Positions 57,083 through 64,000 of a stretch of DNA of 64,000 nt are shown here, piece after piece. Both the position numbers and the translations under genes were made by a program. Numbering within the stretch: position 1 is the stretch's first letter; each line of letters opens with the position of its first letter. Source of the stretch: Arcticibacter pallidicorallinus (lineage in GTDB: Bacteria; Bacteroidota; Bacteroidia; Sphingobacteriales; Sphingobacteriaceae). Below the pieces are notes generated by a model, which saw only the letters and a list, made by a program, of their open reading frames with translations, was not told where the DNA came from and searched no databases. The stretch covers positions 248,001 to 312,000 of the forward strand of contig NZ_PVTH01000002.1 in NCBI RefSeq assembly GCF_003002875.1, read 5' to 3'.

Positions 57083-57993
57083 TGACTGATTTGAGAAAAC
57101 ATAATCTGACGGTTTCGGGCTTGTCAGTATCGTACCTTGTCCTTTCTTACTTTCTTATAGGGTTTAAATCTGAACAAGTATTTCTGGTAGTGCTTTTCAA
57201 TCTGATGTTCTACTTGTCTGTTATCAGCAGACGGATCATCCTTGGATTTTCGATTTTCATTGTCTATTGGATTTTGTTTGATTATATGAAGGCGTTTCCG
57301 AACTATCTCTTTAATGATGTAGATATAGCGGGTATATATCATTTGGAAAGAAAGCTTTTCGGCTTGAATTATAACGGAAGTCTTCTAAGTCCTAATGAAT
57401 TTTTTTATGTAGAGAGAAGGACTTCACTGGATATTCTTTCCGGAATATTTTATTTAACCTGGGTGCCAGTTCCACTGCTTTTTGCCCTTTATCTTTTTTT
57501 TAATAATAGAGAGCAATTTTTGCATTTTTCCTTGACTTTCCTCTTTATCAATATCCTTGGTTTTATTGTTTATTATATTCATCCTGCTGCACCGCCGTGG
57601 TACGTCCAGCAATTCGGCTTTGATTTCAATCCGGTAACCCTGGGGAACACTGCAGGATTAGCGCGTTTTGATAGCTATTTTGGTGTGGAAATATTTAAGT
57701 CGATTTATGCGAAGAGCTCAAATGTGTTTGCTGCGATGCCATCACTGCATTCGTCTTACCCGGTTCTAGTGCTATTTTACGGACTGAAAAACAAGCTGGG
57801 TGCCCTAAATATTTTATTTGGATCTATAATGGTTGGCATATGGTTCGCCGCTGTATATTCAGGACATCACTATCTTCTTGATGTCCTTGCTGGAATCGCG
57901 TGTGCGATAGCCGGCATAGCGCTATTCGCTCTTTTATTAAAATTTAAGACCGTTCAGCGATTCATTCAAGCTCTATTGAAGGCCACTCAATAG
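57082..57993 (+). CDS. PAP2-family, AUR1-like inositol phosphoryl-ceramide synthase candidate
   Basis: 303 residues with about six membrane helices. HPAAPPWYVQQFGF (167-180), AAMPSLHSSYPVL (218-230) and SGHHYLLDVLAG (260-271) resemble the conserved motifs of fungal AUR1: PSLHS instead of the phosphatase PSGH, and His263-x3-Asp267. AUR1-type enzymes move inositol phosphate from phosphatidylinositol to ceramide. Last gene of the cluster; its last 32 bp overlap the convergent response regulator gene. Confidence 0.85.
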   Translation: MTDLRKHNLTVSGLSVSYLVLSYFLIGFKSEQVFLVVLFNLMFYLSVISRRIILGFSIFIVYWILFDYMKAFPNYLFNDVDIAGIYHLERKLFGLNYNGSLLSPNEFFYVERRTSLDILSGIFYLTWVPVPLLFALYLFFNNREQFLHFSLTFLFINILGFIVYYIHPAAPPWYVQQFGFDFNPVTLGNTAGLARFDSYFGVEIFKSIYAKSSNVFAAMPSLHSSYPVLVLFYGLKNKLGALNILFGSIMVGIWFAAVYSGHHYLLDVLAGIACAIAGIALFALLLKFKTVQRFIQALLKATQ

Positions 57994-58360
57994 GGGTTTG
58001 GTCCGCATCAATAAGTTTTTTGATATTTTCTTTAGAAAGCGGTTTGTTTAGAAACGCCTTTACGTTTTTATAAGAAATAGCTTTTATTTTATCTTCTGGG
58101 TTGATAGATGAGGAAAGAATGATTACGTCAACGGTGACACCGTTTTCGGCCAATGCGTTTAGAAAATCCCAGGCATTCATAGTCGGCATATTGATATCCA
58201 AAAGAACGAGTCTGTTCCCGATATAATCTCTCACATATTCAAAACCCAGAGTCGGATCTGTGAAAGCCGTAAGCAGCTGATCTGGCTTTGCCGAGCGGAT
58301 GAGCACAGTATGAATTCTGTTTATTAACGGTTCGTCGTCAATTAAAATTATTTCTTTCAC
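57962..58360 (-). CDS. Single-domain response regulator
   Basis: 132 residues, receiver domain only. Acidic pocket Asp8-Asp9, phospho-acceptor Asp55 (VLLDINMPTM), Ser/Thr in ILSSS and Lys106 (LNKPLS). No output domain, so it probably acts by protein contact. 3' end overlaps the PAP2 gene on the other strand. 68 bp downstream of corA. Confidence 0.9.
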   Translation of the reverse strand: MKEIILIDDEPLINRIHTVLIRSAKPDQLLTAFTDPTLGFEYVRDYIGNRLVLLDINMPTMNAWDFLNALAENGVTVDVIILSSSINPEDKIKAISYKNVKAFLNKPLSKENIKKLIDADQTPIEWPSIELE

Positions 58361-58428
58361 GATAAGGTGTTAAGGTTATTGATGATAGCAACGTTGGTTC
58401 AAAGAAATTGTTATGTAATCCGACGAAA

Positions 58429-59382
58429 TTATAACCAGTTTTTCTTTTTAAAATAGATCAAAGTGAACAAGGACGAGGCAACCATGAGTAGAATAGCAAT
58501 CGCGTAGCCCCAGCGCCATTCAAGTTCGGGCATAAACTGGAAGTTCATTCCATAAATGCTGGCAATTAGTGTCGGAGGCATGAAAGCTACGGTAGCAACG
58601 GTGAATATTTTGATAATTCGGTTTTGTTCAATATTTACAAAACCCATAAATGTGTCTTGCAGATATTCAAGTCTTTCGAAAGCAAATTTGTTATGCTCCA
58701 AAATGGAGCTGATATCCTTAATCATGATGCGGAGTACTGCCATGTATTCCTCCGGAAATGTGCTGCTTTTTAACAGAGCAGACGTGAGACGCTGTTTGTC
58801 GATGATATTCTCCCTTAATGACATCGACTCATTTTGAAAAGAAGAAATTTGAATCAAGACTTCTTCATCTGACTTCTTTTGTCTCAATATCATCTGTTGA
58901 TTAAGATTGGCGATTTGGCGGGCAAGTCCTTCGATAAGATCAGCATCATGATCTATAGAAGATTCAAGAAGAGTTAAAAGGACCTGATACCCATTTGTGA
59001 ATGGCACTGGGCTGCTTTTGATTTTCTTTACAGAATCACCGAAGGCTTTAAGGTCGTCATATCGGTAGGTAAATAGAATGCCTTTTTCCACAATTATAGA
59101 GACGGGACAGTATTCGTATCCTGTTGGTTTTATGGAGAGAAAGTTACTGTTGATGACCAGTTCATCCTGTACCTCACTAAATCTGGATGAGCTTTCAATT
59201 TCCTGGGATTCTTCTTCTGATGAATATTTTATGTCGAAATAGGTTTCAACTGTTACTTTTTCTTCAATCGTGGGGTTTTGGAGGTCGACCCAGACCATGC
59301 TATTCATTGAGATGTCTCTTAGATCCTCCAAATCTGTCTCTTTTACCAGTCTTTTGTCTTTTTTGTAGTAGATACGCAGCAT
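58429..59382 (-). CDS. corA: CorA-family magnesium/cobalt transporter
   Basis: 317 residues from the ATG at 59382 (59388 also in frame). N-terminal cytoplasmic alpha/beta domain, long stalk helix, two C-terminal helices with the selectivity motif YGMNF and PELEWRWGYAIA between them. Divalent cation uptake in the inner membrane. A TAnnTTTG box sits only 3 nt before the ATG. Confidence 0.94.
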   Translation of the reverse strand: MLRIYYKKDKRLVKETDLEDLRDISMNSMVWVDLQNPTIEEKVTVETYFDIKYSSEEESQEIESSSRFSEVQDELVINSNFLSIKPTGYEYCPVSIIVEKGILFTYRYDDLKAFGDSVKKIKSSPVPFTNGYQVLLTLLESSIDHDADLIEGLARQIANLNQQMILRQKKSDEEVLIQISSFQNESMSLRENIIDKQRLTSALLKSSTFPEEYMAVLRIMIKDISSILEHNKFAFERLEYLQDTFMGFVNIEQNRIIKIFTVATVAFMPPTLIASIYGMNFQFMPELEWRWGYAIAILLMVASSLFTLIYFKKKNWL

Positions 59383-59385
59383 GGT

Positions 59386-59393
59386 CAAAGTTA
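59386..59393 (-). promoter_or_regulatory. corA -7 box (TAACTTTG)
   Basis: Exact TAnnTTTG on the minus strand, ending 3 nt before the corA ATG at 59382 and overlapping the alternative ATG at 59388. Suggests a leaderless message or a later start. Confidence 0.4.
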
Positions 59394-59408
59394 CAATATC
59401 ATATTCAT

Positions 59409-59416
59409 TATCTTTG
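59409..59416 (+). promoter_or_regulatory. -7 box before radical SAM gene (TATCTTTG)
   Basis: Exact TAnnTTTG, 5 nt before the ATG at 59422, mirror to the corA box. Confidence 0.45.
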
Positions 59417-59421
59417 TGTCG

Positions 59422-60387
59422 ATGGACAAGCTGAAGTCGGTAGATTACGGATATAAGAATTACAACTCATACGGAGCATATCTTAAAAGAAAATATGCAG
59501 GTGAGAAAGTGGTTAAGATTATAGTTGATGGTGGGTTTACTTGTCCGAACAGGGATGGAAGTAAAGGCTACGGTGGCTGCTCCTATTGCAATGTCGATTC
59601 CTTTACTCCTGAGACTACGAGGAAGTCACCGGGGATAAGGCAGCAGATAGAGAATAATATTGAGAGAGCCATAACCGGGTACAAAGCCGATAAATTCATC
59701 GTTTACTTCCAACCTAACACGAATACCTACGCGCCTGCCCATTATCTTAAGATGATGTATGATGAGGCTCTGGATGCTTGTCCCCCTGACAAAGTTGTGG
59801 GGCTTTCAATAGGGACCCGACCGGATTGCATAGACGCTGAAAAAGTTGCTCTATTGGAGAGTTACGTTGATCGAGGTTTACATGTTGATCTTGAAATGGG
59901 GATGGAATCCATTTATAATTCCACGCTAAGTAGAATCAACCGGGGGTGTACGCACGAGGAACTGGAGAAAGCGCTTGATCTGGTGAAAGATTCTCCTCTT
60001 GACATTTGTGTTCATACCGTTTTCGGGTTCCCCTGGGAAACAAAAGAAATGATGCTTCGGTATGCGGATGAAATTAATCGTTTTCCGCAGATCAAGTTTG
60101 TTAAGTTGCATCAATTATATGTAGTGGAAGGGTCTATTATGGGCGTCCAGTATAAAAGAGAGCCGTTTAAGCTGTTTTCACTTGAAGAGTATGCGGATTT
60201 TCTTTCTGAATTTATTCCTTTGCTTCGGCCTGATATCGTGATTCAACGATTATTTGGTATATCCGACCTCGAGTTGCTTATAGCCCCGAACTGGGGATTG
60301 AAGAAATCGGGAATTCAGACTTTCATTGATAAGCATCTGGAAAGCAAAAAGGTTGAACAAGGAGCCTTGTATTCTCCCTCCATTTAG
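59422..60387 (+). CDS. TIGR01212-family (YhcC-like) radical SAM protein
   Basis: 321 residues from the ATG at 59422; the in-frame GTG at 59416 overlaps the promoter box. Iron-sulfur cysteines Cys41, Cys53, Cys56 in FTCPNRDGSKGYGGCSYCN, then GTRPDCID and HTVFGFPWETKEMML. Family members are radical SAM enzymes of unsettled substrate. Ends overlapping the convergent SRPBCC gene by 4 bp. Confidence 0.92.
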   Translation: MDKLKSVDYGYKNYNSYGAYLKRKYAGEKVVKIIVDGGFTCPNRDGSKGYGGCSYCNVDSFTPETTRKSPGIRQQIENNIERAITGYKADKFIVYFQPNTNTYAPAHYLKMMYDEALDACPPDKVVGLSIGTRPDCIDAEKVALLESYVDRGLHVDLEMGMESIYNSTLSRINRGCTHEELEKALDLVKDSPLDICVHTVFGFPWETKEMMLRYADEINRFPQIKFVKLHQLYVVEGSIMGVQYKREPFKLFSLEEYADFLSEFIPLLRPDIVIQRLFGISDLELLIAPNWGLKKSGIQTFIDKHLESKKVEQGALYSPSI

Positions 60388-60848
60388 CATTCGCCAAAGA
60401 TCTGGTTTATTTTCATTTGTCTGAACCTGAATATTTCCAGTATACGTTTTTTAACGATTAAAGCGTTTGCGATTCTGCCGATAGGACCGAAAGGAACAGC
60501 ATAGTTGAGGATGTCAGTCATCTCAACTCCCGCGCCTATGGTTCGGAAGTGGTGCTGATGGTGCCAAAAAGCAAAAGGGCCAGCGCGTTGTTCATCTACA
60601 AAGTATTTGTGGGGATCTATATAGGTAATCTCTGTTAACCAATTCATTCGAATGCCCATCAGGGGCGTGATTTTATAACCTATCAATATTCCGGGATACA
60701 TTTTATCCTTATCGCTCAACTCACTTGTTATATGAAATCCCATAGCTGGTGTTATAGTTGCCAGATTTCGGGGAGAGGAGAAAAAGCCCCATGCTTTCTC
60801 CATCGATATTGGAAGGTTTTGTCTAAAGGTAAGTGTATAGACTCTCAT
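60384..60848 (-). CDS. SRPBCC-family protein
   Basis: 154 residues. Start-like fold: FRQNLPISMEKAWGFFSSPRNLATITPAMGF, then GPFAFWHHQHHFRTI with clustered histidines. Sometimes annotated as a cell-division inhibitor-type ligand-binding protein. No signal peptide. Function unknown. Confidence 0.85.
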   Translation of the reverse strand: MRVYTLTFRQNLPISMEKAWGFFSSPRNLATITPAMGFHITSELSDKDKMYPGILIGYKITPLMGIRMNWLTEITYIDPHKYFVDEQRAGPFAFWHHQHHFRTIGAGVEMTDILNYAVPFGPIGRIANALIVKKRILEIFRFRQMKINQIFGEC

Positions 60849-61158
60849 TCCTTACTAACAGCTAGCGTTGAAAATAGTTTATGAGTTATTTTTATGAGTT
60901 TATGGCTGAAAAAATATAATTACGGTTGTCTTTTCTGTCATTTTCCACTTACTTATCGATTTTATGGTATTATAAAACCTATTTGCTGTTATTTAAGGTT
61001 GGTTTTTGGGTTAATTTTAGGTTTTATGTGAGAAAAATCTTAAAAATATTACGATATGTATTTATTTTTCCTATTTTTATTTTAAAATCAACACATAAAC
61101 ATACAATCTATTTTGATTTATTAAAAAAAACCGAATTTTTAACCTCAAAACCAACAAA
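60849..61158. other. Very AT-rich intergenic region before amtB
   Basis: 310 bp between SRPBCC and amtB starts, unusually poor in G and C. An open frame at 60926-61162 has low-complexity Phe/Tyr/Leu/Lys composition and overlaps amtB; I read it as non-coding. The amtB promoter must lie here but no exact TAnnTTTG was found; an alternative sigma factor is possible. Confidence 0.5.
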
Positions 61159-62556
61159 ATGAGCAAAAGTGTCGTTAAACAAACTATTCCTTTCATGTTG
61201 TTGCTATTAGCAGCAATAGGTTCTGTCTTTATCCCATCACTAGCTAACTTCGATGATGGCGGAAAAATCTACAACGGAGCTGATATCGCATGGGTATTAA
61301 CAGCCACTGCACTGGTATTTCTTATGACCCCCGGCCTGGCGCTGTTTTATGGGGGAATGGTTCATCGCAAGAACGTACTATCAACAATGATCAAGAGTGT
61401 AGTGTCGGCAGGGATTGTATCTGTATTATGGGTTATTGTAGGATTCAGTCTATGTTTTGGAGATTCGATTAACGGTATAATCGGAAATCCTTCAACTTTT
61501 CTCTTTTTTAAAGGGGTAAATTCGGGAGCTCCCTGGGCGGGCGGTCCGACAATTCCATTGACATTATTCTCTGTCTTTCAGCTAATGTTTGCCATAATAA
61601 CCCCAGGTTTAGTTGTAGGCGCAGTTGCTGGAAGGATCCGGTTTATTTCTTATATCAGCTTTATCGCTTTGTTTATGCTGTTTGTCTACGCTCCGCTTGC
61701 CCATTGGAGCTGGCACCCTGAAGGGTTTCTTTTCCAACTGGGAGCCCTGGATTTCGCGGGAGGTACGGTTGTTCATATCTCTGCCGGCTGTGCCGCTTTG
61801 GCTGGAGCGTTGGTCTTGAAGAGACGTAAGGCACATATCGAGAAGAAAGAAGTGCCGCCTGCTAACATTCCTTATGTGTTAATTGGTACAGGTCTGCTTT
61901 GGTTTGGCTGGTTTGGATTCAATGCAGGATCTGCTCTGGGAGCGAATGCACTGGCTGTATCTGCATTTGCTACCACGAATGTTGCAGCAGGTTCTGCGGG
62001 CTTGGCTTGGATGTTTTTCGATGTTTTAAGAGGAAAGAAACCATCAGTCCTTGGGTTCTGTATTGGTGCTGTTGTAGGACTCGTGGCGATAACTCCCGGA
62101 GCAGGATTTGTAGCTATTCCCCAGAGTATCTTCATCGGATTTGCCGCTTCAATTGTCTCAAACGTTGTCGCTCATAAAATTAACAACTCGCGGATTGATG
62201 ACACGCTGGACGTTTTCGCTTGCCATGGTGTCGGTGGAATGGTAGGAATGCTTTTGACAGGCTTATTTGCAACCACTGCGGTAAATGGGGGCGGGGCTGA
62301 TGGATGGTTCTATGGTAACCCTGAATTTTTCTTCACCCAGCTTAAGGCAATGACAATAGCTGTAGTGTATAGCTTTACGGTTTCTTATCTCATTTTTAAA
62401 TTGATCAATCTTATACAACCTATGCGTGTAACGAGTGAAGAAGAGGAGCTTGGGCTTGATTCAACACAACATAACGAAAAATATATGCAGGGTACTTTGC
62501 TTGTAAATAAGAACGGTGTTCTTACAGACGAGGATTTACCAGAAGAGGTTGTGTAA
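61159..62556 (+). CDS. amtB: Ammonium transporter
   Basis: 465 residues, eleven-helix Amt family with an N-terminal hydrophobic segment (PFMLLLLAAIGSVFIPSLA). DFAGGTVVHISAGCAALAGA carries the first pore His, and DVFACHGVGGMVG the second. Takes up ammonium across the inner membrane. No glnK/PII gene follows; instead a beta-barrel protein gene lies 107 bp downstream behind a hairpin. Confidence 0.95.
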   Translation: MSKSVVKQTIPFMLLLLAAIGSVFIPSLANFDDGGKIYNGADIAWVLTATALVFLMTPGLALFYGGMVHRKNVLSTMIKSVVSAGIVSVLWVIVGFSLCFGDSINGIIGNPSTFLFFKGVNSGAPWAGGPTIPLTLFSVFQLMFAIITPGLVVGAVAGRIRFISYISFIALFMLFVYAPLAHWSWHPEGFLFQLGALDFAGGTVVHISAGCAALAGALVLKRRKAHIEKKEVPPANIPYVLIGTGLLWFGWFGFNAGSALGANALAVSAFATTNVAAGSAGLAWMFFDVLRGKKPSVLGFCIGAVVGLVAITPGAGFVAIPQSIFIGFAASIVSNVVAHKINNSRIDDTLDVFACHGVGGMVGMLLTGLFATTAVNGGGADGWFYGNPEFFFTQLKAMTIAVVYSFTVSYLIFKLINLIQPMRVTSEEEELGLDSTQHNEKYMQGTLLVNKNGVLTDEDLPEEVV

Positions 62557-62591
62557 CCATATTTAATAAAATATTCTAAATCTTATCTATT

Positions 62592-62622
62592 CGCAGGGCT
62601 AACGAGGCCTCTTAGTCCTGCG
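62592..62622 (+). terminator. Imperfect hairpin between amtB and beta-barrel gene
   Basis: CGCAGG-G-CTAA-(c)-GA / TC-TTAG-T-CCTGCG around GGCC: about 13 bp with one G-U and one bulge, no T-run. Could be a partial terminator or processing site that tunes the downstream gene. Confidence 0.4.
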
Positions 62623-62663
62623 GAATACCTCTTTAAGCTTAAACCATTTAATTAACTATTAAC

Positions 62664-63773
62664 ATGCTAAAAAATCTATTAGCTGCTATGATTCTAGCAG
62701 CGGTGGCAGGTACTGCCCTTGCTCAAGACAGCTCCAGTGTATCTCCTCTGGAAATTTCCGGTTCGGTGGATGCGTATTATAAATACGATTTCGCTGGTAT
62801 GAAAGGGGGTGCGGGAAACATTCCGACATATTTCAACAGCGATAATAATTCTGTATCTCTGGGAATGATTGATGTTATGCTGAAGAAAACGACAGGTAAG
62901 GCAAGTTTCGTAGGTGAGTTGTCTTTCGGTCCGCGCGGTCAATACCAGTCAATATTAAATGGCGACGGTTCAGATGGTAATAGCTTTCATATTCAGAATC
63001 TGTATATGTCTTACGCATTCACCGACAAGTTTTCGTTAACAGGAGGCTTCATGGGTACCTTTGTCGGGTATGAAGTGATATCTCCCTCTGCCAATTTCCA
63101 TTATTCCACATCTTACCTGTTCGGCGCAGGTCCGTTCCAAAACGCGGGCATCCGGGCAAACTACGCCGTTAGTGATAAAGTAGGCCTGATGATCGGGGTA
63201 TTCAACGACTGGAACACATATCGCGACTTTAATGGAGTGTCACATTTCGGTGCGCAATTATCCTTGTCTCCGGTTGAGGGATGGACTGCATATCTGAATG
63301 TATTGACCGGCCGGTCTGCGAACGTGACTGAGACGGATGAGGGATCTGGCGACGTTACCACCTACCCTGGAGCGGAGCAACTCGGATCGGGTACCATTGT
63401 AGATCTTACTACATCGTATCAGATCAGCGAAGCTTTCAAGCTTGGTCTGAACGCAGCTGATTACTCGATGCCCAACAACAACGCAGGCGGATTTGGTTAC
63501 AGCGGCATTGCTCTATATCCGCAATACGCAGTTTCAGAAAATTTCCTCGTAGGTCTGCGAGGGGAGTATTTTAAATCGAAAGATGTGGATGGGGTAGAGG
63601 GAGGCTCGATAACTGCATTGACACTATCAGCCAACTTGAAAGCTGGTGGACTGACTTTTATTCCTGAAGTACGATTCGATAAAACTTCGGAAGCAGATAC
63701 TTTCTTCAAAAAGAGTGGTGACTTCACAAAAAATGCTTCTCAATTCTCACTGGCAGCCGTGTTTGCTTTCTAA
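62664..63773 (+). CDS. Outer membrane beta-barrel porin (BBP2-type)
   Basis: 369 residues. Signal peptide 1-20 (MLKNLLAAMILAAVAGTALAQ), then 'SGSVDAYYKYDF', repeated amphipathic strands and a C-terminal ASQFSLAAVFAF strand ending in Phe. Resembles the putative beta-barrel porin 2 family. Lies behind amtB, so it may admit ammonium or other small nitrogen compounds across the outer membrane. This role is inferred from position. Confidence 0.85.
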   Translation: MLKNLLAAMILAAVAGTALAQDSSSVSPLEISGSVDAYYKYDFAGMKGGAGNIPTYFNSDNNSVSLGMIDVMLKKTTGKASFVGELSFGPRGQYQSILNGDGSDGNSFHIQNLYMSYAFTDKFSLTGGFMGTFVGYEVISPSANFHYSTSYLFGAGPFQNAGIRANYAVSDKVGLMIGVFNDWNTYRDFNGVSHFGAQLSLSPVEGWTAYLNVLTGRSANVTETDEGSGDVTTYPGAEQLGSGTIVDLTTSYQISEAFKLGLNAADYSMPNNNAGGFGYSGIALYPQYAVSENFLVGLRGEYFKSKDVDGVEGGSITALTLSANLKAGGLTFIPEVRFDKTSEADTFFKKSGDFTKNASQFSLAAVFAF

Positions 63774-63779
63774 CGCATC

Positions 63780-63805
63780 CCGGTGACCCGGTTTTTTATT
63801 TATTT
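63780..63805 (+). terminator. Terminator after beta-barrel gene
   Basis: CCGG-tgac-CCGG short stem followed by a long T-rich run. Stem is only 4 bp. Confidence 0.5.
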
Positions 63806-63870
63806 AATTTACTATTATAAGAAAAATTGCTACCAAACAATAAAGATTAATGTTGGTTTAGTGTTGTTAG

Positions 63871-63898
63871 AGAGGGATAAGCTACAGGCTTTCCCTCT
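63871..63898. terminator. Hairpin before right-edge gene
   Basis: AGAGGGA-(t)-AAGC / GCTT-TCCCTCT with a 5-nt loop (11 bp, one bulge), followed by TCTTATTTTC. Either a second terminator or a 5' structure. Confidence 0.45.
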
Positions 63899-63910
63899 TC
63901 TTATTTTCAT

Positions 63911-63918
63911 TAGATTTG
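63911..63918 (+). promoter_or_regulatory. -7 box (TAGATTTG) before right-edge gene
   Basis: Exact TAnnTTTG, 6 nt before the ATG at 63925. Confidence 0.45.
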
Positions 63919-63924
63919 TAATCT

Positions 63925-64000
63925 ATGTTCTCGTCACTAAATTTCTTTTTTAAGCGGCCAAAAAAAGTAACACTCGAATGGATGGGTGTAGACATGCATT
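63925..64000 (+). CDS. Probable CpsB/CapC-type tyrosine-protein phosphatase (3' partial)
   Basis: Only 25 codons are in the window. FFKRPKKVTLEWMGVDMH resembles the start of PHP-fold tyrosine phosphatases of Bacteroidota, where VDMHSHLLPG follows. These proteins regulate capsule/exopolysaccharide assembly. The call rests on this short match. Confidence 0.55.
   Translation, partial: MFSSLNFFFKRPKKVTLEWMGVDMH

Noticed and set aside
60926-61162. 78-codon frame before amtB
   Set aside because: Low-complexity product from an AT-rich region, overlaps the amtB start, no promoter or family support.
62632-62643. TTTAAGCTTAAA palindrome before the beta-barrel gene as an operator
   Set aside because: Perfect but simple AT-rich palindrome around a HindIII-type core; may be chance, so mentioned only alongside the hairpin.

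Overview
The window looks like a chromosomal stretch of a Bacteroidota bacterium, most likely family Sphingobacteriaceae (Pedobacter/Mucilaginibacter-like). Evidence for this: repeated promoter boxes of the Bacteroidota TAnnTTTG type, several genes with a matching TTG about 20 bp upstream, little Shine-Dalgarno sequence, a TonB receptor, a lipoprotein with an acidic surface-export signal, BT_3928-type DoxX and DUF1599 proteins, DUF5686, a single-protein RibBA, and sphingolipid and inositol-lipid genes. The taxonomic level is inference. I see no phage, IS element, CRISPR array or rRNA. Gene density is high and nearly all genes read as intact.

Layout. 1-3.9 kb: the end of a phosphate-selective-type porin, a small exported protein, and a SulP bicarbonate/sulfate transporter overlapping a beta-carbonic anhydrase. 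3.9-19.8 kb: mostly minus-strand housekeeping genes (gcvP, pdxJ, ahcY, cdaA, folP, rlmD, pheS) mixed with plus-strand DUF4886, brxA, DUF1599-DoxX-aroK. 20-24 kb: cydAB, a half-size EamA protein, a secreted GDPD phosphodiesterase. 24-31.9 kb: a divergent MocR regulator/TonB receptor pair, manganese catalase, a MarR regulator, a two-domain fasciclin lipoprotein, an OafA-type acyltransferase and a tRNA-Met. 32-47.4 kb: START-like protein, LptF/G permease, ribBA, a convergent giant TamB, tsaD, a carotenoid-type desaturase, dnaE, trxA, DUF58. 57.9-64 kb: response regulator, CorA, radical SAM protein, SRPBCC protein, AmtB with a downstream beta-barrel, and the first codons of a probable CpsB-type phosphatase cut by the right edge.

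The most interesting region is 47.66-57.99 kb: nine plus-strand genes with almost no spacing. In order they are serine palmitoyltransferase, a GNAT-like candidate ceramide synthase, an SDR/epimerase candidate ceramide reductase, myo-inositol-phosphate synthase, a PgpA-type phosphatase, a GtrA protein, a DUF5686 barrel protein, a CDP-alcohol phosphotransferase fused to a DUF4833-like domain, and an AUR1-like PAP2 enzyme. Together they can account for every step from serine, acyl donors, glucose-6-phosphate and CDP-diacylglycerol to inositol phosphoryl-ceramide. The fusion carries a signal-peptide-like segment at its seam, which would put the second domain in the periplasm. GtrA and DUF5686 are unexplained members and may belong to lipid flipping or export.

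Other points: TamB appears to start at a non-standard ATT codon; pheS, a degenerate Rieske-like lipoprotein and a TetR regulator are chained by 1-nt stop/start overlaps; three GGTAC repeats sit in the MocR/TonB divergent promoter; several strong bidirectional terminators separate convergent genes, including a perfect 30-bp stem at 3.9 kb.
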